Origin: Oscillospiraceae bacterium
GTDB lineage: Bacteria; Bacillota; Clostridia; Oscillospirales; Acutalibacteraceae
Assembly: GCA_902769255.1 (NCBI GenBank)
Contig: CACXOM010000006.1
Coordinates: forward strand, 1 to 64,000
Reading direction: 5' to 3'
Length of the DNA: 64,000 nucleotides
Below the pieces are notes generated by a model. The model was not told the origin of the DNA. It was given only the letters and a program-made list of their open reading frames with translations, and made no database searches. How positions within the stretch are numbered: position 1 is the first letter of the stretch; every line of letters begins with the position of its first letter. Positions 1-6,950 of this stretch are shown in pieces. A program made the position numbers and the translations under genes.

Positions 1-39
1 CTGACTCCGCTTGAAAAACGAAATCAGTTTATTGCTTAA
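1..39 (+). CDS. IS3-family transposase, C-terminal end only (enters from the left edge)
   Basis: Frame 1 reads LTPLEKRNQFIA and then stops at 37-39. A (L/S)-(T/S)-P-(L/V/I)-E-x-R tail shortly before the stop is typical of the OrfB transposase of IS3-family elements, the DDE recombinases of the rve clan. Only 12 codons are visible, so whether the upstream gene is intact cannot be judged. A G-rich segment at 69-99 that looks like a right inverted repeat fits the end of such an element. Family assignment is by recognition of the tail and is moderately sure. Confidence 0.5.
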   Translation: MTPLEKRNQFIA

Positions 40-68
40 AATTTAATTTTCTACCAATTAGGTTGTTT

Positions 69-99
69 TTGTACTGTCTGCACAATCTGGGGCAGGTCA
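69..99. mobile_element. Probable right end of the IS3-type element
   Basis: About 30 bases after the transposase stop comes a segment reading TGTACTGTCTGCACAATCTG followed by GGGCAGGTCA. IS3-family ends often carry a TGTACTGTC...GGGGCAG arrangement close to the transposase stop. The left end is outside the window, so the inverted repeat cannot be paired and the exact boundary is not known. Confidence 0.45.
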
Positions 100-138
100 G
101 AATTGCGAGTGGTTTTTATTTTGCAAAATATATTCAAG

Positions 139-190
139 ATGGCCGTCCCTGTTAAGGGAAGGGGGACCACGCCCCAGTGGTGGAAGGGTT
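139..190. repeat. Short interspersed repeat, family D copy 1 (variable hairpin)
   Basis: Starts ATGGCCGTCCCTGTTAAGGG and ends GGAAGGGTT. A second copy at 2268-2316 shares both flanks but has a different central stem: ACCAC/GTGGT here and ATCGC/GCGGT there. CCCT-GTTA-AGGG forms another small hairpin. It lies in non-coding sequence and no gene is in it. Confidence 0.7.
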
Positions 191-294
191 GAAGTCGAGA
201 GGCTCGACACCCTCCTCTTCGGCATTAAAGTTTGATTTTTCTTAAAGTTTCGTCTCGACTCAGGGTTGAAAGTTTAATGAAATCATATAAATAT

Positions 295-329
295 CTTGTA
301 GGGCGGGAGCAAAGCCCCTGCCCTACAAG
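295..329. repeat. REP-like palindrome with GTAG/CTAC feet
   Basis: A near-perfect palindrome running from CTTGTAGGGC to GCCCTACAAG. Its core (GGCGGGAGCAA) and CCCTACAA end match the arms found inside the REP-associated transposase at 45857-46372. A GTAG tetranucleotide at the hairpin foot is the known recognition feature of REP elements served by RAYT enzymes. A related copy sharing the tail GCCCTACAAGGTTAATT is at 2346-2380. Confidence 0.7.
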
Positions 330-375
330 GTTAATTTTAAATTTGTGCAAAACAAATCAATTCGTTATTAAACTA

Positions 376-404
376 TTGACACATTGAGGGTTCGGTGATA
401 TAAT
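376..404 (+). promoter_or_regulatory. Sigma-A promoter of the deacetylase gene
   Basis: TTGACA (376-381), a 17-base spacer and TATAAT (399-404), a full consensus match. It sits 31 bases before the ATG at 435 and gives a short untranslated leader. Confidence 0.85.
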
Positions 405-434
405 TCAATAAAAATTAATGTGAAGTGATTTAAA

Positions 435-1244
435 ATGATAGATTATAAATATTACCCTGGCAAAAAAAGGCATATTGCTACATTTAGTTATGACGATGCT
501 CCCCCTGAAGATTATAAATTAGTAGAACTTTTTAACAAATACGGCATTAAAGCGACATTTAACCTAATTGGCAACAATTTGGCGAGCGCCGATTACGGCG
601 TTATGGAGGCAGACGCAAAAGAGCTTTACAAAGGGCACGAATGCGCAGTTCATACCGAAACACACCCTTGGCTTGAAAAATGCGCACCCACAACTTTAAT
701 CAACGAAATTTTAGAAAACCGCAAGCGAATTGAAAAAATTGTAGGCTATGCCGTTCGTGGAATGGCCTACCCTTACGGTACTTATGATGATAATGTAATA
801 ACAACCGCACAAGCGCTCGGCATTGTTTATTCAAGAACCGCAGGCGAAACTGGCGGATATAATCTGCCAGAAAATTGGTTTAAATGGGTTGGAACCTGCC
901 ACCACAAAAACTCGCCAAAATATGTTGACTCATTTATTGAAACGCTTGATAACATTTGGGTTTCAAGATGTCTTTATATTTGGGGACATTCTTTTGAATT
1001 TACACAGCCTAATACCGACAAAGGTTTTGACTTTTTTGAAGAGCAGTTAAAAAAACTTGCAGAGCATAAAGATAAAATCTGGTTTGCGACAAATATTGAA
1101 ATTTACGATTATGTTCACGCGCAAAAGGCGTTGCAGGTTGCCGCTGACGAAAGTTTTGTTTACAACCCCACTCAAATTGATGTGGTAATAGCGAAAGATA
1201 ATGAAATTTGCACCGTTCCCGCCGGCAAAACAATATATTTTTAA
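435..1244 (+). CDS. Polysaccharide deacetylase (NodB-domain) family protein
   Basis: A 269-residue carbohydrate esterase 4-type protein that would remove N-acetyl or related groups from amino-sugar polymers or cyclic amides. Visible NodB motifs are the metal- and base-bearing Asp pair in FSYDDAP (D20, D21), the HTETH metal motif (H73, H77), the RGMAYPYGTYD segment near residues 108-118, and WGHSFEF near 182. The usual TFDDG is altered to FSYDD, so this is a divergent branch. There is no signal peptide or membrane segment, so it is probably cytoplasmic, which is unusual for a peptidoglycan or chitin deacetylase. The substrate is unknown. It is a single gene with its own consensus promoter and ends at the terminator at 1247-1289. 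Confidence 0.8.
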   Translation: MIDYKYYPGKKRHIATFSYDDAPPEDYKLVELFNKYGIKATFNLIGNNLASADYGVMEADAKELYKGHECAVHTETHPWLEKCAPTTLINEILENRKRIEKIVGYAVRGMAYPYGTYDDNVITTAQALGIVYSRTAGETGGYNLPENWFKWVGTCHHKNSPKYVDSFIETLDNIWVSRCLYIWGHSFEFTQPNTDKGFDFFEEQLKKLAEHKDKIWFATNIEIYDYVHAQKALQVAADESFVYNPTQIDVVIAKDNEICTVPAGKTIYF

Positions 1245-1246
1245 AC

Positions 1247-1289
1247 AAAAGCCTTCCTTAAAAGGAAGGCTTTTTTGTTTTTATTTTAT
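1247..1289. terminator. Bidirectional terminator, copy 1 of an exact 43-bp direct repeat
   Basis: The stem GCCTTCC-TTAAAA-GGAAGGC is followed by a T-rich tail (TTTTTTG...). It serves the deacetylase gene and, with A-runs on the other side, the convergent XRE gene, whose last codons lie inside the repeat. An identical 43-base copy is at 2080-2122. Confidence 0.85.
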
Positions 1290-1523
1290 TTCTTGTTCTG
1301 TTTCATCAAATAATTCGCTGTCGAAAAACTCCCTTACGGTAATTTCAAGACCATCACAAATCTTTTTAATAGAAACAACTCCCGGATTTTTACTTTTTTC
1401 ATTAAGTATACTGTAAACAGTAGACGGAGCAACGCCAGAAATATTTGCCAAACAGTTTATAGCAATATTTCGCTGTTTACACAGTTCGATTATTCTTGTT
1501 GCAACTGCTTGTTTTGTATTCAT
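1281..1523 (-). CDS. XRE-family (Cro/C1-type) transcriptional repressor
   Basis: About 80 residues from an ATG at 1523 that has a well-placed GAGG ribosome binding site (a TTG at 1529 is an alternative). The HTH_3 domain covers residues 5-60: the recognition-helix region reads SGVAPSTVYSILN, followed by IKKICDGLEITVREFF, the common end of this fold. It is divergent from the 141-residue gene at 1654. The gap between them holds a perfect 12-bp palindrome and near-copies (1572-1635), so it most likely represses that gene and itself. It has no sensor domain. It resembles small regulators of toxin, phage or stress cassettes. Confidence 0.85.
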   Translation of the reverse strand: MNTKQAVATRIIELCKQRNIAINCLANISGVAPSTVYSILNEKSKNPGVVSIKKICDGLEITVREFFDSELFDETEQEIK

Positions 1524-1571
1524 AAGCAAAACCTCTAATAATCTATGGTATACTTATTTTATTAAAAAATG

Positions 1572-1635
1572 CGACAAATCGTGTACGATATATCGCAATT
1601 TTGCAAAAAATGTGTTATAATATACGATATATCGT
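1572..1635. promoter_or_regulatory. Divergent promoter region with palindromic operators
   Basis: ACGATATATCGT at 1624-1635 is a perfect 12-bp palindrome. ACGATATATCG repeats at 1585-1595, and CGACAAATCG at 1572-1581 is a weaker third site. A TATAAT at 1616-1621 is the likely -10 of the rightward gene, so the perfect palindrome covers its transcription start. The other sites would overlap the leftward promoter. This is the expected layout for binding by the adjacent XRE protein. Confidence 0.75.
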
Positions 1636-1653
1636 AAAAAGAGGTTTAAAATT

Positions 1654-2079
1654 ATGTTTACAGTATCATTATTTGGAAGTCAGAGCATAGATTTCAATAC
1701 GAAAAACAAATTAAAAAAGATTATTCTCGATATTATAAAAAAGCAAAACACAGAGTTTCTTATAACTAACGATAATGATTTTAATAACTGTGCTTTTCAA
1801 ATATTAAAAGATATAGAAAACGGTTCAAATTATTATAATTTTTTCATTACTTTTGTTTCAAGTGAAAAAAATGAAAATTATAACAACGATTTTGCAGTTT
1901 TTTATTATGATAAAAACGATATTTTTGAAAAAGATAGAAAACTGAAAAGAGCTATTAACATAATCAACAGGTCAGATATTTGCATTTTTTGTATAAATGA
2001 TGATATTTATGTGCAAAAGGCATTAGACTACGCTGACGATATCAATAAATCCTATATAATTCTTTCAGAGTGGACTTAA
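1654..2079 (+). CDS. Unknown 141-residue protein, possible degenerate SLOG-like Rossmann fold
   Basis: I do not recognise a firm family. The order of strand-like segments (FTVSLFGS, EFLITN, FFITFVSS, DFAVFYY, DICIFCIND, KSYIILS) alternating with helices suggests a Rossmann-like fold. The middle and end (RAINIINRSDICIFCIND, then ALDYADDINKSYIIL) resemble the C-terminal half of DUF1273/YpsA-type SLOG proteins, which read roughly RNRWMIDNSD...YAKKKxKxIINL. The glycine-rich nucleotide-binding loop of SLOG proteins is missing (DNDFNNCAFQ stands in its place). It is AT-rich and Asn/Lys-rich, more so than neighbouring core genes, which hints at transfer. An AGAGG ribosome binding site precedes the ATG. 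It is under probable control of the divergent XRE gene. Confidence 0.6.
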   Translation: MFTVSLFGSQSIDFNTKNKLKKIILDIIKKQNTEFLITNDNDFNNCAFQILKDIENGSNYYNFFITFVSSEKNENYNNDFAVFYYDKNDIFEKDRKLKRAINIINRSDICIFCINDDIYVQKALDYADDINKSYIILSEWT

Positions 2080-2122
2080 AAAAGCCTTCCTTAAAAGGAA
2101 GGCTTTTTTGTTTTTATTTTAT
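2080..2122 (+). terminator. Terminator, copy 2 of the exact 43-bp direct repeat
   Basis: Identical to 1247-1289: the GCCTTCC/GGAAGGC stem, TTAAAA loop and T-rich tail. It directly follows the stop of the 141-residue gene. The tail also keeps the bases that encode the end of the XRE gene in copy 1, so this copy arose by duplication rather than by chance. Confidence 0.85.
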
Positions 2123-2132
2123 GCAGAATTCA

Positions 2133-2182
2133 CACCTCATCCGAGTTGCTACGCAACCCACCTTCTCCTCAAGGAGAAGGCT
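2133..2182. repeat. Short interspersed repeat, family C copy 1 (variable hairpin)
   Basis: Begins CACCTCATCCG and ends CCTTCTCCTCAAGGAGAAGG. A variable stem GTTGC-TAC-GCAAC sits between. The same frame with different stems occurs at 41781-41831 (CACAC/GTGTG) and, inverted, at 42211-42256 (CCGCC/GGCGG). The region 2123-2403 has no gene and is made of such repeats. Confidence 0.75.
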
Positions 2183-2267
2183 TGCGGGATGTCAAGGATG
2201 CCATCCCCTACATCGTAACTTAAATTTTTATCTATCTTTGTAGGGGTAGGATTCCTATACGACCCAA

Positions 2268-2316
2268 ATGGCCGTCCCTGCTAAGGGAAGGGGGATCGCT
2301 TGCGGTGGAAGGGTTG
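2268..2316. repeat. Short interspersed repeat, family D copy 2 (variable hairpin)
   Basis: Shares ATGGCCGTCCCTG, AAGGGAAGGGGGA and GGTGGAAGGGTTG with 139-190. The central stem is ATCGC-TT-GCGGT in place of ACCAC/GTGGT, so pairing is kept while the bases change. Confidence 0.7.
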
Positions 2317-2345
2317 TGGTTTGCTGAAAACATATAATTTTTGAC

Positions 2346-2380
2346 GGCGGCACTTGCGGCACCGCCCTACAAGGTTAATT
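2346..2380. repeat. REP-like palindrome, relative of 295-329
   Basis: GGCGG...CCGCC encloses a loop and is followed by CTACAAGGTTAATT. The last 17 bases are identical to those after the palindrome at 295-329. Confidence 0.6.
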
Positions 2381-2403
2381 CTAATTTCGTGTGATTTTTG
2401 TTT

Positions 2404-3267
2404 TTATTCAAGGTTTAAGTGGTTTTTTAGGATTGCTTTGTTAATAAAGAAGTATGCTAATGAGAGCAAAGCGGAAATTACAATTACCACAAGCATATAA
2501 GTATAGAAAACGGTTGTCGGTTCGGGTGTCACGCTGCTATCTATTATAGAATCAAAAAAGCAAAATGATACAATTATCAAAACCGCCGAAATTATTGTTG
2601 AAGCTATGGTATTTACCGCAAAATACATTCCTACAGAGGCAAAAATTTTATGCTTTTTAGCAATTTGATTTCCAAGCGTTATTGCAAGGAATAGCAACAA
2701 AATATTCTGCGCTATCGAACATAAAATCACAAAAACAGTCTCAACAGGTATTATAATGTAATCGGCTACGGTTAAAACCGAATTATGCCAATAAGCATTC
2801 CAAATATCGCCAAAGAATTTCAGTGCATCTGTGTTTACAAAGGCACGTGAAGTGCCGAAAATCAAGAAAACAAAAATGCCGATAATAGCGAAAACTCCTG
2901 TAATTAAAGCCCAAACGCCTGATGAAATAAGTTTGCTTAAAAGAATGTTTCCTGTTTTAACAGGCAGGGTGAAAGTCAAATAACCCTCATCTTTAAACAA
3001 ATTCTTATAATATCGTGATAAAATTAAGAACCACGCTATAAAAGCTGCTGCTGCGAGCGCTAAAAAGCAAAATCCGATTAAAATAGTTAAAGCTGTTCCT
3101 AAAACTGCGTTTAATGCATCTTCTAAATTTTTACTGCTTTCTTCAAACCAATAAAACAATTTCATTATAAAAGAGGTGAAAACCGAAAGCGCAACTACGC
3201 CGAAACACAAAGGTAAAAGTGTCTTTTTAAGCGCTTTAAAGTCATATTTAATAAGTTTTCCTAACAT
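2404..3267 (-). CDS. ABC-2-type transporter permease
   Basis: A 287-residue integral membrane protein with about six hydrophobic segments (near residues 17-40, 55-85, 115-140, 170-200, 215-240 and 255-280). The first residues (MLGKLIKYDFKALKKTLLPL) match the cytoplasmic start common in YtrC/D-like permeases of GntR-linked ABC operons. A GGGAGG site lies before the ATG. Its start overlaps the stop of the ATPase gene, so the two are translationally coupled. Together they form an exporter or regulatory transporter of unknown substrate. It is last in the operon. Confidence 0.8.
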   Translation of the reverse strand: MLGKLIKYDFKALKKTLLPLCFGVVALSVFTSFIMKLFYWFEESSKNLEDALNAVLGTALTILIGFCFLALAAAAFIAWFLILSRYYKNLFKDEGYLTFTLPVKTGNILLSKLISSGVWALITGVFAIIGIFVFLIFGTSRAFVNTDALKFFGDIWNAYWHNSVLTVADYIIIPVETVFVILCSIAQNILLLFLAITLGNQIAKKHKIFASVGMYFAVNTIASTIISAVLIIVSFCFFDSIIDSSVTPEPTTVFYTYMLVVIVISALLSLAYFFINKAILKNHLNLE

Positions 3268-3959
3268 TTGAATACCTCCCTGAAATATTCGTCAACGCTG
3301 ACGCCTTTTTCTTCTCGCAAGCTGTCAACGCCCGACTGCATAACTATTTCGCCGTTTTTAATGAAAATGAACTCATCAAGCACTTTTTCCACATCTGCAA
3401 TTAAATGGGTTGAAATTAACACGGTAGAATCCGGCGCATAATTTGAAACAATAGTATTTAAAATGTAATCTCTCGTTGCAGGGTCAACGCCTCCGATTGG
3501 CTCGTCAAGCAAATAAAGTTTTGCTTTGCGTGACATAACAAGCACCAACTGCACCTTTTCTTTCATACCTTTTGAAAGGTTTTTATATTTGCGGTTTAAG
3601 TCGATATCAAGATTTTCAAGCATTTTTAAAGCAACTTCTTTATCAAAATCTTGATAAAAATCGCTAAATAAATCAAGCGTTTCATAAACTTTCATTGTGT
3701 CGTCAAGATAATTTTTTTCGGGCAGATAAGAAACATACGCTTTAGTTTTTTCGCTAACTGCTTCGCCGTCTATTAAAACTTCGCCCTTATCTGCTTTTAA
3801 CAACCCTGCAACAATTTTAATAAAAGTTGTTTTTCCGCTTCCGTTTGGACCTAAAAGTCCGATAATTTTTCCTTTTTCGAGTTTTAAATCTACTCCGTTT
3901 AACGCTTTTACACAGGAATAGTTTTTTTCTAACTCGTTACAAACTAAAATTTCGCTCAT
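3261..3959 (-). CDS. ABC transporter ATP-binding protein (YtrB/BcrA-like)
   Basis: A 232-residue nucleotide-binding subunit. Walker A is GPNGSGKTT at residues 37-45, the signature is LSKGM at 128-132, Walker B is LYLLDEP at 148-154 and the switch His is in STHLI. It drives the permease encoded next to it (7-base overlap). An upstream GntR gene of the YtrA type suggests the set responds to cell-envelope stress or a toxic compound, as the Bacillus ytr operon does. The substrate cannot be read from the sequence. Confidence 0.9.
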   Translation of the reverse strand: MSEILVCNELEKNYSCVKALNGVDLKLEKGKIIGLLGPNGSGKTTFIKIVAGLLKADKGEVLIDGEAVSEKTKAYVSYLPEKNYLDDTMKVYETLDLFSDFYQDFDKEVALKMLENLDIDLNRKYKNLSKGMKEKVQLVLVMSRKAKLYLLDEPIGGVDPATRDYILNTIVSNYAPDSTVLISTHLIADVEKVLDEFIFIKNGEIVMQSGVDSLREEKGVSVDEYFREVFKC

Positions 3960-3969
3960 AAATTCCCTC

Positions 3970-4332
3970 CTAATTTTGCCAGTTTTCTTCTAAAAATTTA
4001 ATTACTTCTTCTTTTTCAAGATTTAGAGCCTTAATTTCGTTTAAATAATTTAAAGTAATGCTTTTTACCTTTTGATTTAAACTTTTTTCAATTACCGAAC
4101 TGTCTTCGGTAACTGTTCTGCCTACTGCACGTTGAACACAAATAAGCCCTCTTGCTTCAAGCTCTTGCATAGCACGTTGCATTGTATTTGGATTAACGCT
4201 CGCCTGTACCGCAAAATCTCTTACACTCGGCAGACTTTCACCCGATTTATATTCGCCCGATAAAATCATCATCTCAATTTTATCAGCAATTTGAATGTAA
4301 ATAGGCTTGTTGTTATCGAAATTCCAACTCAA
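3970..4332 (-). CDS. GntR-family (YtrA subfamily) transcriptional regulator
   Basis: About 120 residues. The start is a TTG at 4332, set by an AAGGAGG site 7 bases before it; longer readings would run back over the promoter. The winged helix is at about residues 8-75, with SLPSVRDFAVQASVNPNT as the recognition helix region and RGLICVQRAVGRTV as the wing. The short C-terminal tail lacks a FadR/HutC effector domain, which is typical of YtrA. It is first gene of the ABC operon and probably autoregulates through the palindrome at 4354-4370. Confidence 0.88.
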   Translation of the reverse strand: MSWNFDNNKPIYIQIADKIEMMILSGEYKSGESLPSVRDFAVQASVNPNTMQRAMQELEARGLICVQRAVGRTVTEDSSVIEKSLNQKVKSITLNYLNEIKALNLEKEEVIKFLEENWQN

Positions 4333-4353
4333 AGAATGCACCTCCTTATGCTT

Positions 4354-4403
4354 TTGTACCGCTGTACTAACTACATAATACACTAATACGCAGAATTTGT
4401 CAA
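4354..4403 (-). promoter_or_regulatory. Promoter and operator of the GntR-ABC operon
   Basis: On the minus strand TTGACA (4398-4403), a 17-base spacer and TATTAT (4375-4380). Just downstream, over the likely start of transcription, lies TTAGTACAGCGGTACAA (4354-4370), whose GTAC arms form an inverted repeat, the form expected for a YtrA-type operator. Confidence 0.8.
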
Positions 4404-4422
4404 GACTTTTTTCAAAAAAATA

Positions 4423-4451
4423 TTGAAAAAATTTTTAAGTTATGCTATATT
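4423..4451 (+). promoter_or_regulatory. Promoter of the GH3 gene
   Basis: TTGAAA (4423-4428), 17 bases, TATATT (4446-4451). It is divergent from the GntR promoter 20 bases away. Confidence 0.65.
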
Positions 4452-4485
4452 AATAAAAACTTAAAATTGTATTAGGATGAATTTT

Positions 4486-6690
4486 ATGAATAAAAAGCAA
4501 TTATCAGAACTTTTAAATTCCTTAACATTAAAGCAGAAAATAGGTCAACTTTTTCAGTCGCCCGGTGTTGCCTACAACGATGATGCAACCGCTACCGGTG
4601 TCACTTACTTACCTTGGCTTAATTCGGATACAGTTGAAAATGCCGGCTCAACGCTTAATATTTTTGATAATAAAAAACTTCGTCAAATTCAAAAAAATCA
4701 TTTAAAGAAAAATCCTGTTCCCCTGCTTTTTATGGCAGATATTATTAACGGTTACAGGTTGGTTTTCCCTTCTTCAATAGCGCAGGGTTGTTCTTTTAAC
4801 CCTGATTTAGCACAAAAGGCTGCGAAAATTACTGCTTATGAAGCGTCAAAATGCGGTGTAAGCGTAACCTTTTCACCTATGATTGATGTCGCCCGTGACG
4901 CTCGTTGGGGTAGAATTTCCGAAGGATACGGCGAAACTGCTTTGTTAAATAAAGACTTTGGCGTTGCTAATGTAAAAGGCTATCAGGGCGATGATTTATC
5001 GAGTGATGATACTATTGCCGCTTGTGTAAAGCATTTTGCCGCTTACGGTGCAACTTATGACGGCAGAGATTATAATGAAGCGCAAATTTCGCAAAACACG
5101 CTAAAAAGCGTTTATTTACCGCCTTTTGAGGCTTGCATTAAAGCAGGTGCCAGACTTATTATGCCTTCTTTTAACACTATAAACGGTATTCCTTGCACTG
5201 CAAACAAAAAACTTCTTAAAGATACTTTAAGAGATAAATGGAAGTTTGACGGTGTTGTTATTTCGGATTACGGCGCAATTAAGGAAACCGCTGATATTGG
5301 CGGCGCAAAAGATTACGCAGAAACCGCAAAAATGTCACTTGAATGCGGCGTTGATATTGATATGGTAAGCGAATCTTATTACTTTAACTTGGAAAAATTG
5401 GTTGAAAACGGCGAAGTTGATGAAAAACTCATTGACCAAGCGGTAATGAGGGTGTTGATGCTCAAAAATGATTTGGGAATTTTAGATGACCCTTATAAAT
5501 ACATAAAAGAAGAGTTTGATAATTTCGATTTCAGCAGTGAACAACACGAGGATTTTGCAAAAGATTTTGTTTGTCAGTCAAGCGTTCTTTTGAAAAACGA
5601 GGGCGAATTACCGCTTAACAAAAAAGACGACATTGCGTTTATAGGACCTTTTTCAGTTATTAACGAACTTATGACAAACTGGTCGAGAGTAACGCCTCAC
5701 CGTGACAAAGGCATTTCAATTGAGCAGGCGTTAGCCCAAAAATTCGGCAAAAATAAATTTAGTTGTATAAAGGGTAGCAAATTTGCACAGCCCGAAATCA
5801 GAAGTGTAAAACTTGAAAAATTTGAAAATGCTTCACCCTCACAGGAAGAATTGATTAAACAGGCAGTTTCAAAAGCAAAAGAATCTAAAAAAGTTGTTCT
5901 GTTTCTCGGCGAACACAAAGACTTATTCGGTGAAGCCACTTCTCGCTCAGATATTTCTTTACCTAAACCGCAAAAAGAGTTGTTTGATGCAGTTTATGAG
6001 GTGAATAAAAACATAACCGTTGTGCTTTTTGCAGGCAGACCGCTTGAAATAAAAGATATTTCTCAAAAGTCGAAAGCATTGCTTTATGTTTGGTTTCCCG
6101 GCACTTACGGGGCCGAAGCGATAGTTGATATGCTTTTCGGCGATGCAGTTCCTTCGGGCAAACTTGATATGACTTTACCGCAATGCATCGGTCAAGTGCC
6201 GATTTTTTGCGAAAAACCGGTGCCCAGCCATTACAGCGCAAGTATTGAGGGCGGAATTAAACACGCTTACTCATGCCGTTGGATTGATGTTACAAATTAT
6301 CCGCTTTATCCGTTTGGCTACGGCTTATCTTATACTGAATTTGAATATTCCGATATAAAAATTTCCGCCGATACTATGACAAGAGACGAAAAAATTACCG
6401 TTTCGGTAGATGTTACAAACAAGGGCGGGGTCGACGCTTATGAAACCGTTCAGATGTATATTAGAGATGTTGTAACACCGTATCTTTCGACTCCGCTAAA
6501 AACTTTAAAGGCTTATAAAAAAGTGTTTATTAAGCAGGGCGAAACAGCAAAAGTTTGCTTTGAAATTAATGAAGAAATGCTTAAATATTACAATATTGAC
6601 AACGAATATATAAGCGAAAACGGCGAATTTAAAGTATTTGTCGGAGCAAACAGCGCAGAAGACAATTTTGTTAAATTTACGCTTAAATAA
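4486..6690 (+). CDS. Glycoside hydrolase family 3 beta-glucosidase/xylosidase
   Basis: About 734 residues from the ATG at 4486, chosen because AGGA lies 8 bases before it; an in-frame ATG at 4477 overlaps that site. The GH3 N-terminal barrel carries MADIINGYRLVFP, ARWGR and VKHFAAYG, and the nucleophile Asp in GVVISDYGA (about residue 261). The GH3 C-terminal domain follows from about residue 370, and a fibronectin-III-like domain ends the protein (VTNKGGVDAYETVQMYIRD). It has no signal peptide, so it should act in the cytoplasm on imported beta-linked oligosaccharides. Glucosidase or xylosidase specificity cannot be told. Single gene. Confidence 0.92.
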   Translation: MNKKQLSELLNSLTLKQKIGQLFQSPGVAYNDDATATGVTYLPWLNSDTVENAGSTLNIFDNKKLRQIQKNHLKKNPVPLLFMADIINGYRLVFPSSIAQGCSFNPDLAQKAAKITAYEASKCGVSVTFSPMIDVARDARWGRISEGYGETALLNKDFGVANVKGYQGDDLSSDDTIAACVKHFAAYGATYDGRDYNEAQISQNTLKSVYLPPFEACIKAGARLIMPSFNTINGIPCTANKKLLKDTLRDKWKFDGVVISDYGAIKETADIGGAKDYAETAKMSLECGVDIDMVSESYYFNLEKLVENGEVDEKLIDQAVMRVLMLKNDLGILDDPYKYIKEEFDNFDFSSEQHEDFAKDFVCQSSVLLKNEGELPLNKKDDIAFIGPFSVINELMTNWSRVTPHRDKGISIEQALAQKFGKNKFSCIKGSKFAQPEIRSVKLEKFENASPSQEELIKQAVSKAKESKKVVLFLGEHKDLFGEATSRSDISLPKPQKELFDAVYEVNKNITVVLFAGRPLEIKDISQKSKALLYVWFPGTYGAEAIVDMLFGDAVPSGKLDMTLPQCIGQVPIFCEKPVPSHYSASIEGGIKHAYSCRWIDVTNYPLYPFGYGLSYTEFEYSDIKISADTMTRDEKITVSVDVTNKGGVDAYETVQMYIRDVVTPYLSTPLKTLKAYKKVFIKQGETAKVCFEINEEMLKYYNIDNEYISENGEFKVFVGANSAEDNFVKFTLK

Positions 6691-6710
6691 TTTTCTTATA
6701 GTTTAAAATT

Positions 6711-6750
6711 AAACTGATTTCTCTGTTAAAGTGAAGTCAGTTTTTGTTTT
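6711..6750 (+). terminator. Terminator after the GH3 gene
   Basis: AAACTGATTTC pairs with GAAGTCAGTTT across an 11-base loop and is followed by a T-rich tail (TTTTTGTTTT). Confidence 0.7.
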
Positions 6751-6848
6751 GCCAATCGCCACTTTGTGAAAAGATTAACAAAAACTTCGGCTTTTTGATA
6801 ATTAATCTATTTTTTTATACAAAAATAAGTAAAATAATAATATTTTAC

Positions 6849-6877
6849 TTGAAAAAAACGCCGTTTTAATATACAAT
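6849..6877 (+). promoter_or_regulatory. Promoter of the pgk-tpiA-gpmI operon
   Basis: TTGAAA (6849-6854), 17 bases, TACAAT (6872-6877). The leader is about 70 bases and carries a short GGTGC-TTTT-GCACC hairpin at 6895-6908 without a T-run. Confidence 0.75.
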
Positions 6878-6950
6878 ATATATTAGGTCATTATGGTGCT
6901 TTTGCACCGGGCAATTTTACTAATTCATAATGAAAGGAACTTACCAAAAA

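Noticed and set aside
6895..6908. Terminator or riboswitch in the pgk leader
   Set aside because: The GGTGC-TTTT-GCACC hairpin has no T-run and the leader is too short for a known aptamer, so it is only noted with the promoter.
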